Of a stretch of 64,000 nucleotides of DNA, positions 46,476 to 58,848 are shown in pieces. How positions within the stretch are numbered: position 1 is the stretch's first letter; each line of letters opens with the position of its first letter. This DNA comes from Bryopsis sp. KO-2023. Taxonomy: Eukaryota > Chlorophyta > Ulvophyceae > Bryopsidales > Bryopsidaceae. The position numbers and the translations under genes are program-made. A model generated the notes under the pieces. That model was not told the origin of the DNA and did no database searches. It was given only the letters and a program-made list of their open reading frames with translations. Location of the stretch: positions 1,612,001 to 1,676,000 of the forward strand of contig BSYQ01000013.1 of NCBI GenBank assembly GCA_030272585.1, read 5' to 3'.

Positions 46476-47485
46476 TATGAAAAGAAACAGAGAGAGGGAG
46501 GGCATATCAGCCTATTTTAGCATAGTGTCATTATTATTTATTTATTTTTCTTTTGATTATTAGTTTTTTTTTCTTTTGAGACCAAAGACGAGAAAACTGT
46601 TGCACAAAGTGCCAGCTATTGTCTAAACAAACCTTTACATACATATAGAGCTCCAGGCTCGCACTAGTGCAGTACTGCCAACTGTGAAGAGCACCGTACC
46701 CTCCCAAACAATTACTTTCAATCAATCAACCAATCTTCGACAAAGTAGAAAAAGACTGAGGTTGAAATTCCCAACGTGCAACCCACCTCTTACTTCCACA
46801 CGAGTTGTAAGTTAAAATTTTTAACTTAAAAAGCAACAAAAAAATTGTCGTATCAGAGTGGGAGGGTACCCGCCTTCGGATCTACTTCAGATCTCTTTCG
46901 GCTCGGATTCATCATTCACGACATCTTTGATCTGGAATCTTTCTAATCCCATTTATGTGTACCACTCTCGAGTTTTAATCTCCTCGATCACTGTGGTTGA
47001 CCACTACACGATCTCAAACGGGTCGCTTCAAAGCTTTTTGTGTTTCGTCGACTGAGACAACATTTTTCCACCTTTTGGTGTGTGGATTATGAGTCACCGA
47101 TTCTGGTGGCGACTTCTGTCGCACGCGAGGAAGTGATTGGCGGTTTCATTCAGTTGGGTTTGGTCCACCAAAAACTTTCTTTATCGGAATCGGAAGTGCT
47201 TGCGCACTCTCGCGCGTTTGCGCACTTGTACACGGAGAAAGGACTTTAAAAAAGAAGACCCCAACCCCCTCCCCACCTCTCACCAAAAAGATACAATTAA
47301 AAAACGAAAGCATCGTTCGAACCTTTTTATCTTTACAGAAAAAACCACTTTCCACACTACTTTGACCTCTCGACCTCCATGTCCAACCCCCCCCCCCCTC
47401 CTCACCAAAAATTAAAATCAAAAAAACGAAAGCATCGTTCACCCCCACAAAAGAAAAGGAACCTTTTTTGCTTTTTTTGTGAAAA

Positions 47486-48046
47486 TTAAGCCCCAGGATG
47501 TTCTGCTGGCCCCGTAATCAGTTTTCCCTCTTCAAACACACTGACAAAATTAATCTGGAACAACTGACTCCACTGGCTCCTCCCCACCATTAACAATAAC
47601 CAAGACCCCAGCTGATTTTGCTGATTTTGCTGTCGAAACAGCCACATTGGTCGATGAATCAGTAAAATACACCTGGGGAAAAGATAAAGAAAGAAAAAAA
47701 ACTTGAAAGAAAACAAAAAACATGAAGATGTAAGAATGCAATGGTGTTAATTTAACAAGTGAAGTTAAATCAGACCAAACCAAAAAGAAAGGAAGTGCTG
47801 CTACTTTTTTCTTTTTGCTGCTTGAACATGGACTCCTTTATCTATCATCTATTTGGGTTTTGTTTTTTGGGGGGGGGGTCTCACCTTGACTCCATCGTAT
47901 TTATGGACAGCCAACATCCCGATGTGAGTTGCCTGGACATCGACTGCATAAGAGTTCACGAACTCAACCGAGACCATCACTGTTTCGAAAAGAAGCCCCA
48001 GCCTTTTGCAGGAATCCACCGTTACGGCATTCACTTTTCCATCGAC
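47486..48046 (-). pseudogene. Cyclase-associated protein (CAP) C-terminal fragment
   Basis: Exon 48046-47885 (54 residues) reads VDGKVNAVTVDSCKRLGLLF and NSYAVDVQATHIGMLAVHKYDGVK, matching the beta-helix CARP domain of CAP, which recycles actin monomers. The next exon starts at 47672 with VYFTDSSTNVAVSTAKSAKSAGVLVIV in pieces that fit the family. It stops at VVPD, but another frame continues with INFVSVFEEGKLITGPAEHPGA in short blocks, the expected C-terminus, ending at 47486. The join needs a one-base shift and passes a TAA. No upstream CAP exons were found, so this is most likely a decayed fragment. An unseen intron is the alternative. Confidence 0.6.
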
Positions 48047-48979
48047 CTTTCCATTAGAAAAAAACCCAACATAAAGAACAGACCCACTCTTGAACCCTCT
48101 AAATAATATGTGGGAAATCACTCAAACAAAACCTTACAATTAGAATTAAACATCATAATGTTTGGTCAACTACATCCAGACCCAGCTAGTCCTCTCGGGA
48201 GGGAATTACCATTCTGGAAAATCCCTCGAAATAATCAAATCCTGTTCAATTTCACATTTTCAAAATGGCAATATCCCTGAACACTATGTACAGTTTATTA
48301 TTTCTTCCGGCCCACGATAGTGCAAGGGAAAATACTTCGTTTTAGAGAGAAGATAAATGTGGAAAAAAATCTTTATTCGCTTTTTTGTATGTATTTATTT
48401 ATTTTATTCTGAAAGAAAAGCAAAAATTCTCCAAAAAGAAAACAAAAAAAACAGCAACAAGGAAAAAGAAAATTACCTGAGCCATGGAACTCTGAAACTG
48501 AGATTCCATCTGGATTCCATGTGGGGGCTTTCATATGATATGTCGAGCACCTAGGTGTATATCGCCAAAAATTCACTCATTCCACATGACTGACATCCAA
48601 CACCCAAAATTCCTTCAAGATTTTGTTCGAATAAAATTCGGCGGACTGGACGCTTTGCTTGATGTGAAGGGCCGGCTTCTCTGAAACTGTTCCATTTTTG
48701 GGGGGTCATTTTTTTGTGGAAAGGGAAAACACTCCCAGCTAGGAAAGCAAAACAGAAAAACACAACCTTCAACAGTCAATTATATTAAGATGGGATTGAA
48801 GTGTCGATAAAACACTCAAGAAAACAAAAACAAGAAAACGACATGCTTTCACATGGAAGACACTGGGAAATTAAAATTATGCACTATATAGTCAAGCAAA
48901 CACATGGGATGGCTTCAGGAGCAGGTTGGGTCTATGGCATAAAAATCGACGATTAAATTGGGTGCTTAATTTGTGGTGG

Positions 48980-49830
48980 GGGTGGGATGGTGAGATGTCG
49001 CGACGGCTGCGGCTACTGTCGACGTTCAAAAACGTATTATTCCAGCCTTCACTTTGACGCTAAGGAAGCCATCAAAATCGGATCGACGTGCGCTCCCCGT
49101 AAAATGTCACAGAAAAAGAAAGGTCGTTTTCCCCCAAACCATTTCGCCCCCGATCGCGCCGCCGCCGCCCCACCAAGAAGATCGAATCTTCACATCAAAC
49201 CGGGCATGCTTGTTAAAAGCATTTTTCTCAATCCGCTCTGTTCGTGGGTTCTTGCAGCCGCATCTCCTCCTTGGCCTACCCCCAGCATGGCGCTCGATCG
49301 ACCAGAAGGAGATAGTTATTCGTCGCGCTCATCCTCTTCCGAGCCCTTCAAAAAGAAGTTTGATAGTTTCCTTGTTGCTCATAATATAACAGGTCGCTAT
49401 CATCAGCATCAGAGCCTCCCCATCATGAATGGGGGGTACGGCGCTGATCAGCAGGTCGCCATGACCTCCTTTTGCCAGTTTGCCACAGGAACGCGCCTCA
49501 ACTGGCTTCGATTCTTTGGGACACTCGGTGGGAGTTCGTGGATCGACTGACAATCGCGAATAGGAGTAGGCCTCCAGACACAGCTCTGCGCTCAAATGGC
49601 GGCGCCATGTACGTGAAAACCGATCGCAGTGATCTGGTATTAGCTGCCATTCGGCGTTTCCGCTTTTCGGTCCATACTGCACAGTCCTGAACATTGGTTG
49701 AGCCATCCCCCCCGAAAAAAGAAGTAAAATCAGGAGTAGGGGCCTGAGGGGGTTGGAGCGCACGATCGATTTGGACGATCGAAGCTGGTGAAAAATTTCT
49801 TGGTGTGGTTTGCTGTGATGATATCATTTC
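48980..49830. other. GC-richer patch with overlapping open frames, gene unclear
   Basis: Open frames exist on both strands. One on the minus strand (49763-49329) has a signal-peptide-like start (RPLLLILLLFSGGMAQP), although its first codon is GTG. Another minus-strand frame (49827-49498) starts with ATG. A plus-strand frame covers 48987-49550. They cannot all be real. None resembles a family I know. Confidence 0.3.
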
Positions 49831-51020
49831 AGTCCAGGAACTAACGAAACCTGAGCGTTACGCTACTTCGCGTTCCATCACGCGTAACTTGACGTAAATC
49901 ACGTTGTGTGTCACGTTGCAGGTTCGAGTACAGTACTATGCAGGGTGCTGACAATATTTGATATTGTTCTGAGTGCATCAGCTTATGGCCAAGAGGTTTG
50001 TTCTTAATTCCAGGTTTTTTTTGTTTTTTTTTTTTCCACTTGTCAGTTTTCACACATGAGCATCTGAACATCTGAATAGATTTACTCAGGGTGTGATTTC
50101 CTCGATCATCAAACATTTTTTTTTTCTTGCTGCATTCCTGTGAAGAATTGTTTATGGGAGTTTTTTTAAAAATGGGATACAGGCTGTTCATTTTTCTAGT
50201 GACTCTATTTTTCCTTGCCCTGCAGGCAAGAAGTATTGCAGAACTTCGGTTAGATGAGTATGCCCATACCTAGGGGGGGTTACAGTCACGTTTCAGGAAC
50301 GATGCCCGCATGATCTCAGCAGGTAACACAAAACATCAGCATTCAACTTTCAGAACTATAAATTGAAAAAAATGGTAGAAAAAAAAAATTCCATCTTGCT
50401 GGCATCCCAAGTGGAAGAATCTCTCGCTATCCAAAAAGGTCTCTTAAGAGGTAGCAACAAAACAACGGACCTTGATCCTGGCGAACTTTTTTTTTTTTTT
50501 TTTTTAATTCCAAACTATAGCAAGTGTTGAGGAGTTACCAAAAAAAATCCTTAGAACAGAGAAGATGCTATCCAGAACAAATGCGTTTCTCTGTTTTAAT
50601 TTCATTCACAAGTTTCCTGAAGTAACTTTTTCTGGGTGCTCAGGAAAAACAATAATTGCAAAGGTCGATGGAGGCCCTGGACTGTGGATTGAAATTGTGG
50701 AGGTGAGTGTATTCTTTTTCCGATTCATGTTTCGTTCTTTTTCAGGTTCTTTTTCCTGATCTGATTTTCTTAATCACCCATAAAACCCATAGTTCTCCAA
50801 CATAGCTATAGTTTAAGTTGTATTTTGTACTCGCAAACATTTCAGAGCCCTTCAAATAATAGTAAAACTATTTTACAATTTTTTTTTGTCTCTAGTTCCC
50901 AGGGGTAAACCTCCCGAAACCCCCTGGGCAAAATTGTGGTCAGAAAAAAGGGGAGGCCAACCACAATCAGGGCCTATTGCCCCACAATCACACAAAGATA
51001 TCTAAAAAAAACAAAAAAAA

Positions 51021-54000
51021 CTAAAGGGGCTGCAAGTATGCCTCACTCAACTCGATCAGTTGATTGAATAGAGCGCGGCATTTTGCGTCAAGGCCCCCGA
51101 CGAATCCTTGGATGGTGTATGTGTACAAGATCGCTCCTGAAATGACACTTTTTTCAACATCAGTCCAGAGCTGGAATTAGAAATCAATTACTTCATTAAG
51201 GATTCATAATTAACCTGGGGTGAATTAATCGCCAATTCGCAAACACAGAGGGGAAAAAAAAAATCAAACAATTTTTCAGGCATCGCACACAGCACGCGGA
51301 AAAAAAAGAAAAAATTAAATAAATAAATAAATGTATATGTGTTTGGTATATATAATTATTTTTATTATAGTAGTGTTTCAGTTGTTACTGTTTTTTTTTT
51401 GTTTTTTTTTTCGCTTACCCTTTAAAAGAGCGACCCGTGTCGAACTCGCCACATCTCCTTTTGCTCGGCTCAATGCAAGGTTCAAGTAGATGGAAAGGAG
51501 TGTGAGCGAGCTGATCCGCACTTCCTTCCAAATGCTATTCTTCCATGGCAGGCCTGCTTTGGAAAATTTCTCGGCCAGTTGAACTTCCTGTTGTTACATT
51601 TTGTCGATCTTTTGAATCGAGGCGGTCTGCAATCCAAACCATAATAAAGTGTCACAGCCTGACAGTTGTAAAATAAACTCTTTGTTTTCATGTGATTGAT
51701 TTCAATCTCAGAACTTAAAACACATAATGCAAGTATAGATCCTTTCTCTTTTGATTTGTGGATGCATACTTGGTGTTGTCGATAGGAAATCAGCTGCTGG
51801 ATTGTTTCTCATCCAATACCTCGGAATCAATCAGGTCGAAAACATTTTCTTTCAGAATATGATTCTTACGAATTGATTTCTGTACCGTTAGCTTCTCCAT
51901 TCCATTAAGATCCTCAGCTACCGTTCGCAATCCAGTTTGCCACGAGCTCAACCTCTTCTTCATTTCCATTAGGTCTTGGAAGAGCTTGACCGACTCTTGC
52001 ATCTGCTCATACCGCTCGGTAGGCCAGGATTCGAAGGACCGTAATACTTGACCTTCGTCGGTAAGTTTGGCCAGCTCTGAATTGACTTGATTGACAAAAG
52101 AAATCAGGTCGCTCATTTTCGTGTGTTTCTTTGTCCTTATTTTTTCTGCCAGATCCTTGAGCATCGCCTGAGATGTCACAATTTCCTCTTGTATTTTCTT
52201 CTTGTATGGGCTCCGTGACTCCAGCTCGTCAATCAGTCCAATGGATGTCATTTTGGTGGTTTTCGCTGGTTTGGTTGCAGCTGCCAACTGCTTTCCTCCG
52301 CGAACGTATTTCTGGAAAGTGTCGACTACCTAAAATATCCATGAAACACTTCTTGGAAGAAAACAAAAGATACTCAGGCCTACATATGTTCTCTTTTAAA
52401 ACCTGGAAATTGAAGAGGGTGTCGAAATCAACAGGGGTTTGTAGTGTGTCAATACTCACGGAGGATTGGTGGCGAATCTGCATCATGGTTTTCAGTCTTT
52501 GTGGAGGGGGTGGTGGGATCCCTTTTCTAGCAGCCCTCAGTGGAGGAGGCGGCGGGACTCCACTGGCCAATCGAAGAGGTTTTTCGACTGGAGATGCGAT
52601 TGGGGTGTCTGAGATTGGACCTGCAGGCTGCTGAGCTACACCCAAAGCCAGGGATGGAGCTGCCAATGAGACTTCAGGGCAGATATGAGATTTGGATTTG
52701 CTTTGGTCCCCATGGTCTGGATCAGTGGTAGTGCAGTGTTTCTGCTCTACATCATGGTCATTGATGGGACCTGACCACATTCACTTGAACTTAAGCCAAA
52801 GTTTTCATAGAAGGCTTTTCTTGTTTAATAAAATCCCTCCATTTTGAGAACATCTTGCTTGATTCTTTTTGTTGTTGGTAGTGTTGACCTGAAGGGTCCA
52901 TGAGATTTTTTTTTTTTTCAATACGAGCATGTGACTCTTGGTGTAAACCAATAATAAGTCTATTCAGATGTTATGTTTCCAAACGCAGGTGAAAAAAAAA
53001 ATAATAATAAATAATAAAAAAAATATATATATATATAAATGAAAATTTTTTCCTTACGTTGCACAATGGTAGGTGTCGGCGGGCATTCAGCGAAAGCAGA
53101 TGTGGTTGATTTCCCAGCACAGTTTGGAGCTCCTGACACCATTGATTCATCATCACGAAAAGGTTTCTTGTCAGTCTGACAACCATCTTCTGGGTTTGAA
53201 ACGCAACGAATCTTTTTGCACATGGCTGTGCGTCTTTCCAAGGCTCGCTCCACGACATAGTGCCCAGACTGCCCTGAAGGAAAAAAAAACAAAAAAACAA
53301 TTTTATCAGGTCACCTGCCACAAGCACAAGTTCATCAACAGCTGAACAAGGTAACACCATGAAAGTGAAACGATTCATTGCAAATCAAAGTTGTGGTGGT
53401 ACAAATAAGAAGAACCTCTTCCTGGGGGTTTGCAGGGGCAGGGCATTTGTCGACAAATTCTTCATTATTATTGTGTGAAATTCATTAAGTGGTGAAGAAT
53501 GCCCACTGGAGGAGGAGCTGGTTCATGTTCTCTTCATTGTGTGGATATCACTTACTGACATGATTGCCACTGTTTTATGTATCAAGAACCCAATGAATAT
53601 ACCTGAGCCTGCCTGAAGATGCGTTTCTTTCGGAGCAGGCTGGCCCTTGGCAAGAGCGGCGGAAGCTTTAGTCTTGGAGCTGAATTGAGTGGTTTTGAAA
53701 GGCTGTGGAAGGGCACTGAAGCGCTCGGGTTGGTGGTGCCAGAAAGCTGATGGATGATCTTGCGCTCCATTCCAACATCCTGGATCCAGGAAAATTTCCG
53801 GAAATCGAAGAGAACTTTGTCAATCAGGAATCTCACTAATCCTCCTTGCACCTCGATTGGCAACAAGCAAGGACTATGTGCATCTCTATAAGACTCTCTC
53901 AGTTTAAAAGCCTCTCATGAAGAAGGAGCTGGATGAAGAGTTACGAATTAATCGAGCTCAATTTGAGGATAAATTTTTCTTTCGAGCAGTTATGTAGAGC

Positions 54001-55211
54001 TGCGATCAAAGAATTCACTTGTTTGTTTGGCTTGCCACCCAACTATTACCTGGCATTGGGCTTCTTCTGATGCTGGGCAGTGCTCTAAGACTCCACTACA
54101 ATTGACAGAAAAAAAAACAAACATGAAGGACACAATGAAAGCATCGATCAATGGAAAAAGAAATGGAAAAACAAGCAAGGAAAACTCACATCATGCCCTT
54201 GGTAAACCTTGTGTGCAGGAGGAGGAGGAGGAAGAAAGATCCCCGAATGCCATGTTGGCATGTCACCCTCCATCGTCTATAATTCAGGAAAAAAGAAAAC
54301 AGAATAGAACATCAAAATTCCAAAACAAAAGCTGATCCAACACGAAACATATTTGATGTGGGGGGGGGGGTTGAATCAATGCCGTTTCTTGATTGGAACA
54401 TATGTGTCAGGTTTCCTCAAGAGTGTCAAAAGCAATAGAGAAGTACCCTTTCTGAAAGATAAATAGCACAATACTGACCAGACATCCCACAATAGAATGA
54501 AAACAATAAAATCGCAACCTGCAGAGCTGAGGTTATAAACAAGTTTACTGATTGTTCAAACATATTCCAAGAATGGCTTGAAGTTACTTCAAAATAATGC
54601 TTCAATTTCTTACATTTTGGTCGAGGAAACAGTAGCTTCTCCCTGATGACCCAATTGTGGCCACATCAGATCTTGGTGGTGGTGGTGGGGCCTTCCCGAA
54701 CAATTTCTTTAGTCTCCTCCCGAGCGACTTCGCTAAGCGAAGCGCCGGGAAGCAGACAGGCATCTATTTCAATATCACACACAAATAAGAGAGCCTCAGC
54801 ACCTCAATACCACTGTATTTGAAAGATTTTGCAAAAAAATATTACATGGCTTTCAACATAATAAAAGGCATGCAAACATGTCATGCATGCATGCAAATAT
54901 CTTCCCAGTCTGACACAAGCAACATGCAAAATTTTGGAGTACATCTCAATATTATACATGCACTCCATGAAGGGAAAGTCCTCCTCCATTTTGCAGCAAC
55001 CAAACCAACACTCCATCACACAGTCACCCAACACAAGAAACCCAATTTTAGGGTTGCTGTCTGCATGCATCCATGCCCAACACCCGTCACAATATGCTTG
55101 CTGCTTTGAGTTCGGACTCTTAGAGCGACGCCTCCTTTCCCGAAAGATGTGTTTCCTTACCTCTGACTTCATGCTGTCGAATGTTTTTCCGCGAACTTGT
55201 TGCTCGTTCAT
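51021..55211 (-). CDS. CHUP1-like protein, copy B
   Basis: The same gene as copy A in the second duplication unit. The first exon is 55211-55161, the second starts at 54763, exon 8 is 52329-51820 and the last exon is 51170-51021. All copy A exons have counterparts in the same order, and no stop or frameshift was seen in those read. Exon 8 is 170 codons against 176 in copy A. Exon 5 carries several substitutions and length changes, while the last exon differs mostly at silent sites, as expected under selection. The poly-proline runs and the conserved C-terminal domain are kept (SDLISFVNQVNSELAKLTDE). The first donor is GTAAGG, closer to consensus than GTAGGG in copy A. Exons 9 and 10 show the same two-base phase gap. 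Confidence 0.8.
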
Positions 55212-55649
55212 GGACTTTTCTGGAGGACCAACAAATGAGAGCTCGTTAAAAACGTATGCGCTCGTCGTGAGACAGCTCAGAAAAGCGCACAGCCTCTCGC
55301 CCGGCGGGACACCCTACCTGCAGGTGTTGTTTGTGCGAGCAGAAGGAGTGTGAAAATGTCAAACGTGCTTTTGTATGGCTCCTAACCGTTCTAACGCCTC
55401 TGTGGCACTCATTGTCGAAACGCCCAAACACAAACACACAAAACCAACACAACATGTACCACGACCGCGGGCTGTGTTGTTTGCGAAAGCTGACGGGCAG
55501 AACTCCGTGTTGCGGAGCTCCGCGAACTCGAGTTCGTGCACACTCTGTTTTTCAAGCAACGTTCTCGGTAGCAGTTTCTGGAGTTGATGCTTTGAGATAC
55601 ATGTATCACCATGTTTCCGCACGTGCATCTGCCTTCCCTGTATCTGGTT

Positions 55650-55732
55650 GAGTTCCGAAACTTCATTGTCACAACTGTGCATGGAGAACCAAACGCTGCA
55701 GTGTGTTTTTATCAGGCGCTTGGGTGTGCGCA
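55650..55732. repeat. Micro-inversion relative to unit 1
   Basis: About 75 bases match the reverse complement of 39605-39678, while both flanks align directly. In unit 2 the inverted part also contains a short extra T-rich piece. Confidence 0.85.
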
Positions 55733-56180
55733 AGTCGAGTAAAAAGAGGGAAAAGAGGAGATGTAGATCCCCAAGGAGTTTGCGGAAAAAATTCGATATC
55801 CTACTTCGTGGGTTAAAAAGCCAAACATTTCCCAGAAGCAAAAATTCCGCCATCAGTATACCTATCAAACAGTCCTAAAATTCCTACCAAAGATTCGTGG
55901 CTAAGGTTCTCCAGAAACGACCACAAAACAATTTACCGACAAAACAGAACATCGTGGGCTTGGCTTTGCAAGAAACCCTCCCTTTTCGATCTGAAACCTG
56001 GAAGCCTTGGTCGAGTGCGAGAGGACAGGGCAAGGCCTCGGCGAAGAAGAGATGGGGTCACGTCATGGGATGCGTCGTGGAGATCACCAGATCAGTTTCC
56101 ATCAAAGAGATAGAAGGCTGCCCGCTGCGATTGTGGAGCCAGATCCGAGGTGCCCTGCGGGTCGCATTGCGTTCAAGGCA

Positions 56181-56411
56181 ATGCTTAGCAACATACGGGC
56201 TCATGGGTTCGCAGCTGGGGTGTTCTCGAGGCCGACAGTTAACAGTCAGGAGGAGAACACGTTTGGGCCAGGTATGAGAAGAGAGGAGGCTGTTTCTTCC
56301 GCACGCTTTCACCACAGACGTCACGCCATCGTCCTTATCGCTTCGTCCGCTTTTTTGTTCTTCCTTGCTGTCAGTGCGATTGGTTGTCGGTGGTATGATG
56401 CAGAACAAAGC
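56181..56411 (+). CDS. Candidate first exon with a signal anchor, unit 2 copy
   Basis: Seventy-seven codons ending before GTAAGA, with HAIVLIASSAFLFFLAVSAI and GCRWYDAEQS. It matches 40146-40376 in length, start codon and donor. Following exons were not identified in the sequence beyond 56.5 kb. Confidence 0.35.
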
Positions 56412-56502
56412 GTAAGAACGCACTGAACGCGGTAATATTGTTTTCCCCGGGTGATTGCTTCGCCTGGCAGGGATATGATGATGCCTGTATGGAGAAGTAT
56501 GA

Positions 56503-58294
56503 AATGGAACGCCGGAATGGCGGCCATGAGCTAGACCTCTTTGAATACGAAGCCTTCGGGGTGGTTTCGTGTGATCTATTACGCCGTTTGCGAGCTTCAG
56601 TGTGCAGGGTTTCCCTCTGGTGCGAATGCGGTGTGAGCCTTGCTCGGGACCGCTGCATGCCATCAATACTTGTACGCGCGTTAACGCATACGCGCGCATT
56701 CCCCTGCCGCCACACCATGCCATGTGCTGCGTGCAAGGCCTTGCACTGGGAGCTGCAGAAAACTTCGAGCATTTCCATCGCACACAGAAGCGATGGCAAG
56801 ACTCAACCAGGCCTGGATATCGCAGGATATCGCAAACGAGGTCAGTTCCAGGAAAAAAAAACTCGCAACAGAACGAGTCTTTGATGCGTGGAACACAAGC
56901 TCGGTGCATGCCTTCTTTTGCGTGGCAAGAAATCTCAGGCTTTGCAACGTGTGTTTGTCAAGAGCCATGACGGCAGGGTGAAGTTTGGGTGCGGGTGCGT
57001 GGTCGGGTTGAAGCGCCTTGGGAGGGCATTCAAGCGTGCGTTTTAGAAAGGACGTGTACGTGGCGACCCACGTTCCGATATGGGATCGGCAGGATCAAGC
57101 GCTTCCGCCTGCCTGCATAGCCTCCACCGCTGGTGGCGCCACCAGGTCGAGTGAAGTATCCATTTTTGTCATTGCTTTCATCAATTTTGATGTGATGTTT
57201 AAATTTATCGGATAAAACTGACAAAATGTGGCTTATGTGTCTCGACAATTGATTTGGGTGGCGGTGATTTCGTGTGAGAAGAGAGTGCGAGTGTTTGTGT
57301 GAGTGTCAAGAGGTGGTATCTTTTTTCGTGGAAAATTACAGTTCATATTCCATACTTCTCCAAATGCATTTCCAATTATTTTTGGAATCAAAGTTGAATA
57401 ATGGAATTGGGATCATTGGTGATTTCAACGTTTGCGTTCATCGTTGGGAATATGGCAAGCAAGCCTGAAATAGAGGATGGGGGAAGGACGTTGCCCCTTA
57501 TCCATCATCTTTATTTCCGTTGCTGGCAGTTTTGATTCGAAAGAAGGAGGCCTCTCGTTTTCTCAAAACCTCTCTTCATGAATTAGAGTGTTAAACGCAG
57601 AAACACCTATTGGGTCTGACATTGATTTTTTTTCCATCGTACATGGGTTGCATTTTTTTTGTATTTTTTGTATTTTTGCAGTTGGGGTTGATGATGACAT
57701 GGTATGACTCGGCAGACTCCCTCGATTAAGCGTTGAAACCAAAATTTGAAAAGGAAATACATTTTGCTTGGGTAAAATTTCCCATGGTTTTTAAAAACAT
57801 GAAGGGCAGGGTGGTGACTGATCAATGTAATCACCAAGTCCATAAAAGCCAGCAGTCTTTCTCCTTTTCATTTGATGTGCAGTGCCAGTCTCTATCAATC
57901 CTTTGTGACAAACGAATTGCACACGTTTATTAAAGTGGTGATGTTGAGTGTTCAAAATCTCAAATACCGAACTGTGTCCGCTGAACTACAATGTATTTAC
58001 AACACGATCGCGAAAATTTACATTCATATTTGGCACAATTATGGAGCATTTCAGAAAATTCAGCATGACCCATTCTATTTCCCAAAACATTTCAATGACA
58101 CTCAGCCCAATTCCCGAATCCACCTTACAAATCAGGTCCTATTATATCATGTTTCTGTTTCCTTTGGAGTATCCTTGAGGCCCCCATTCCATAATATACC
58201 CGAACACATGGAAATTCATGAAGTCAGGGCACACTGAAGTGTGAAATAGAAATCCCAATTCTACCAATTGCCATTCCATCCCCCACGTCATTTT
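56503..58294. other. No recognised gene
   Basis: Unique sequence after the duplication. Several overlapping open frames on both strands at 56.5-57.0 kb reflect higher GC content, and none has a convincing protein signature. The rest is AT-rich. Confidence 0.4.
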
Positions 58295-58848
58295 CAACGA
58301 GGGAAAAATGTATAAAAAAAAAACAGCCTAGAGCCAATCTATTGCCCCACCCCCATCGCGGGCTATCTCCATAAACAGGGGATCCAGTGAGACTGGGCCA
58401 CCAGCCTCCCGCAGCACCCGGGCTCCCTCCAGGCTCGGCTCAATCATCAGGCACGGCTCACTCTTCCTCGGGGGCACCTGGGAGGGGGCAAGGGGGGTTT
58501 CTCATTTGAGAAAAAACACCCCCTGCCCCCGGACGACATTCATGCGTTAGTAGATTGTATATTTTGGGAAAAAGCAAAATCAAATCGCTAATCGTAGTTT
58601 TTCAACACACCATAATTAGGCAACTCAAACAAACGCAATGTTCTCACCATAGAACTTTAGGGCAGTTGGGTGGAAAACTCGAGAAGAAGAGTTTTCCAGT
58701 GATAATCTTCGTCTTGACTTCATGGTGGTGCGAGAGGGCTGGCAGCCCTTCTGAATCCCCCGGGCAAAGCCCAGGTGGGGAGCGGGGGTGGGGGAAAGCA
58801 TTACTAAGAAATAGAAAAGCCCGTTAATACCAAGCAACCTCTTTGTTC
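58295..58848. repeat. Hairpin-rich repeat, copy R1
   Basis: About 550 bp shared with 61016-61645 and 63419-64000. It contains a long G/C hairpin with the loop region TTTCTCATTTGAGAAA, a hairpin GGAAAACTC/GAGTTTTCC near 58671-58696, and GGGC/GCCC near 58763. A minus-strand frame including SLENSSSRVFHPTALKFYGE is open across the second hairpin. Confidence 0.88.

Larger units (their letters stand above)
43150..50386. other. Segment of about 7.2 kb present only in unit 2
   Basis: It lies between the Pmp-like and CHUP1-like parts and has no counterpart in unit 1. It is dominated by T, A and G runs and microsatellites. It also contains a 64-bp inverted repeat, a CAP gene fragment and a GC-richer patch near 49.0-49.8 kb. 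Whether it was inserted into unit 2 or lost from unit 1 is open. Confidence 0.7.
40491..56502. repeat. Tandem duplication, unit 2 (about 16 kb, with extra segments)
   Basis: Matches to unit 1 run 40491 to about 41860, about 42925-43145 and about 50387-56502, in the same order and orientation. The parts absent from unit 1 are about 41862-42930 (Pmp-like repeat exons) and about 43150-50386. Confidence 0.85.

Noticed and set aside
48047-48070. A 24-bp intron before the CAP exon
   Set aside because: Removing it improves the match to CAP, but the stretch is also in frame and could simply be an insertion. There is no independent support.
56058-56909. A 283-codon open frame on the minus strand
   Set aside because: It runs antisense through the conserved signal-anchor exon and a GC-richer patch, its composition is rich in R, H and C, and no family signal is seen. 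It is probably a chance shadow frame.
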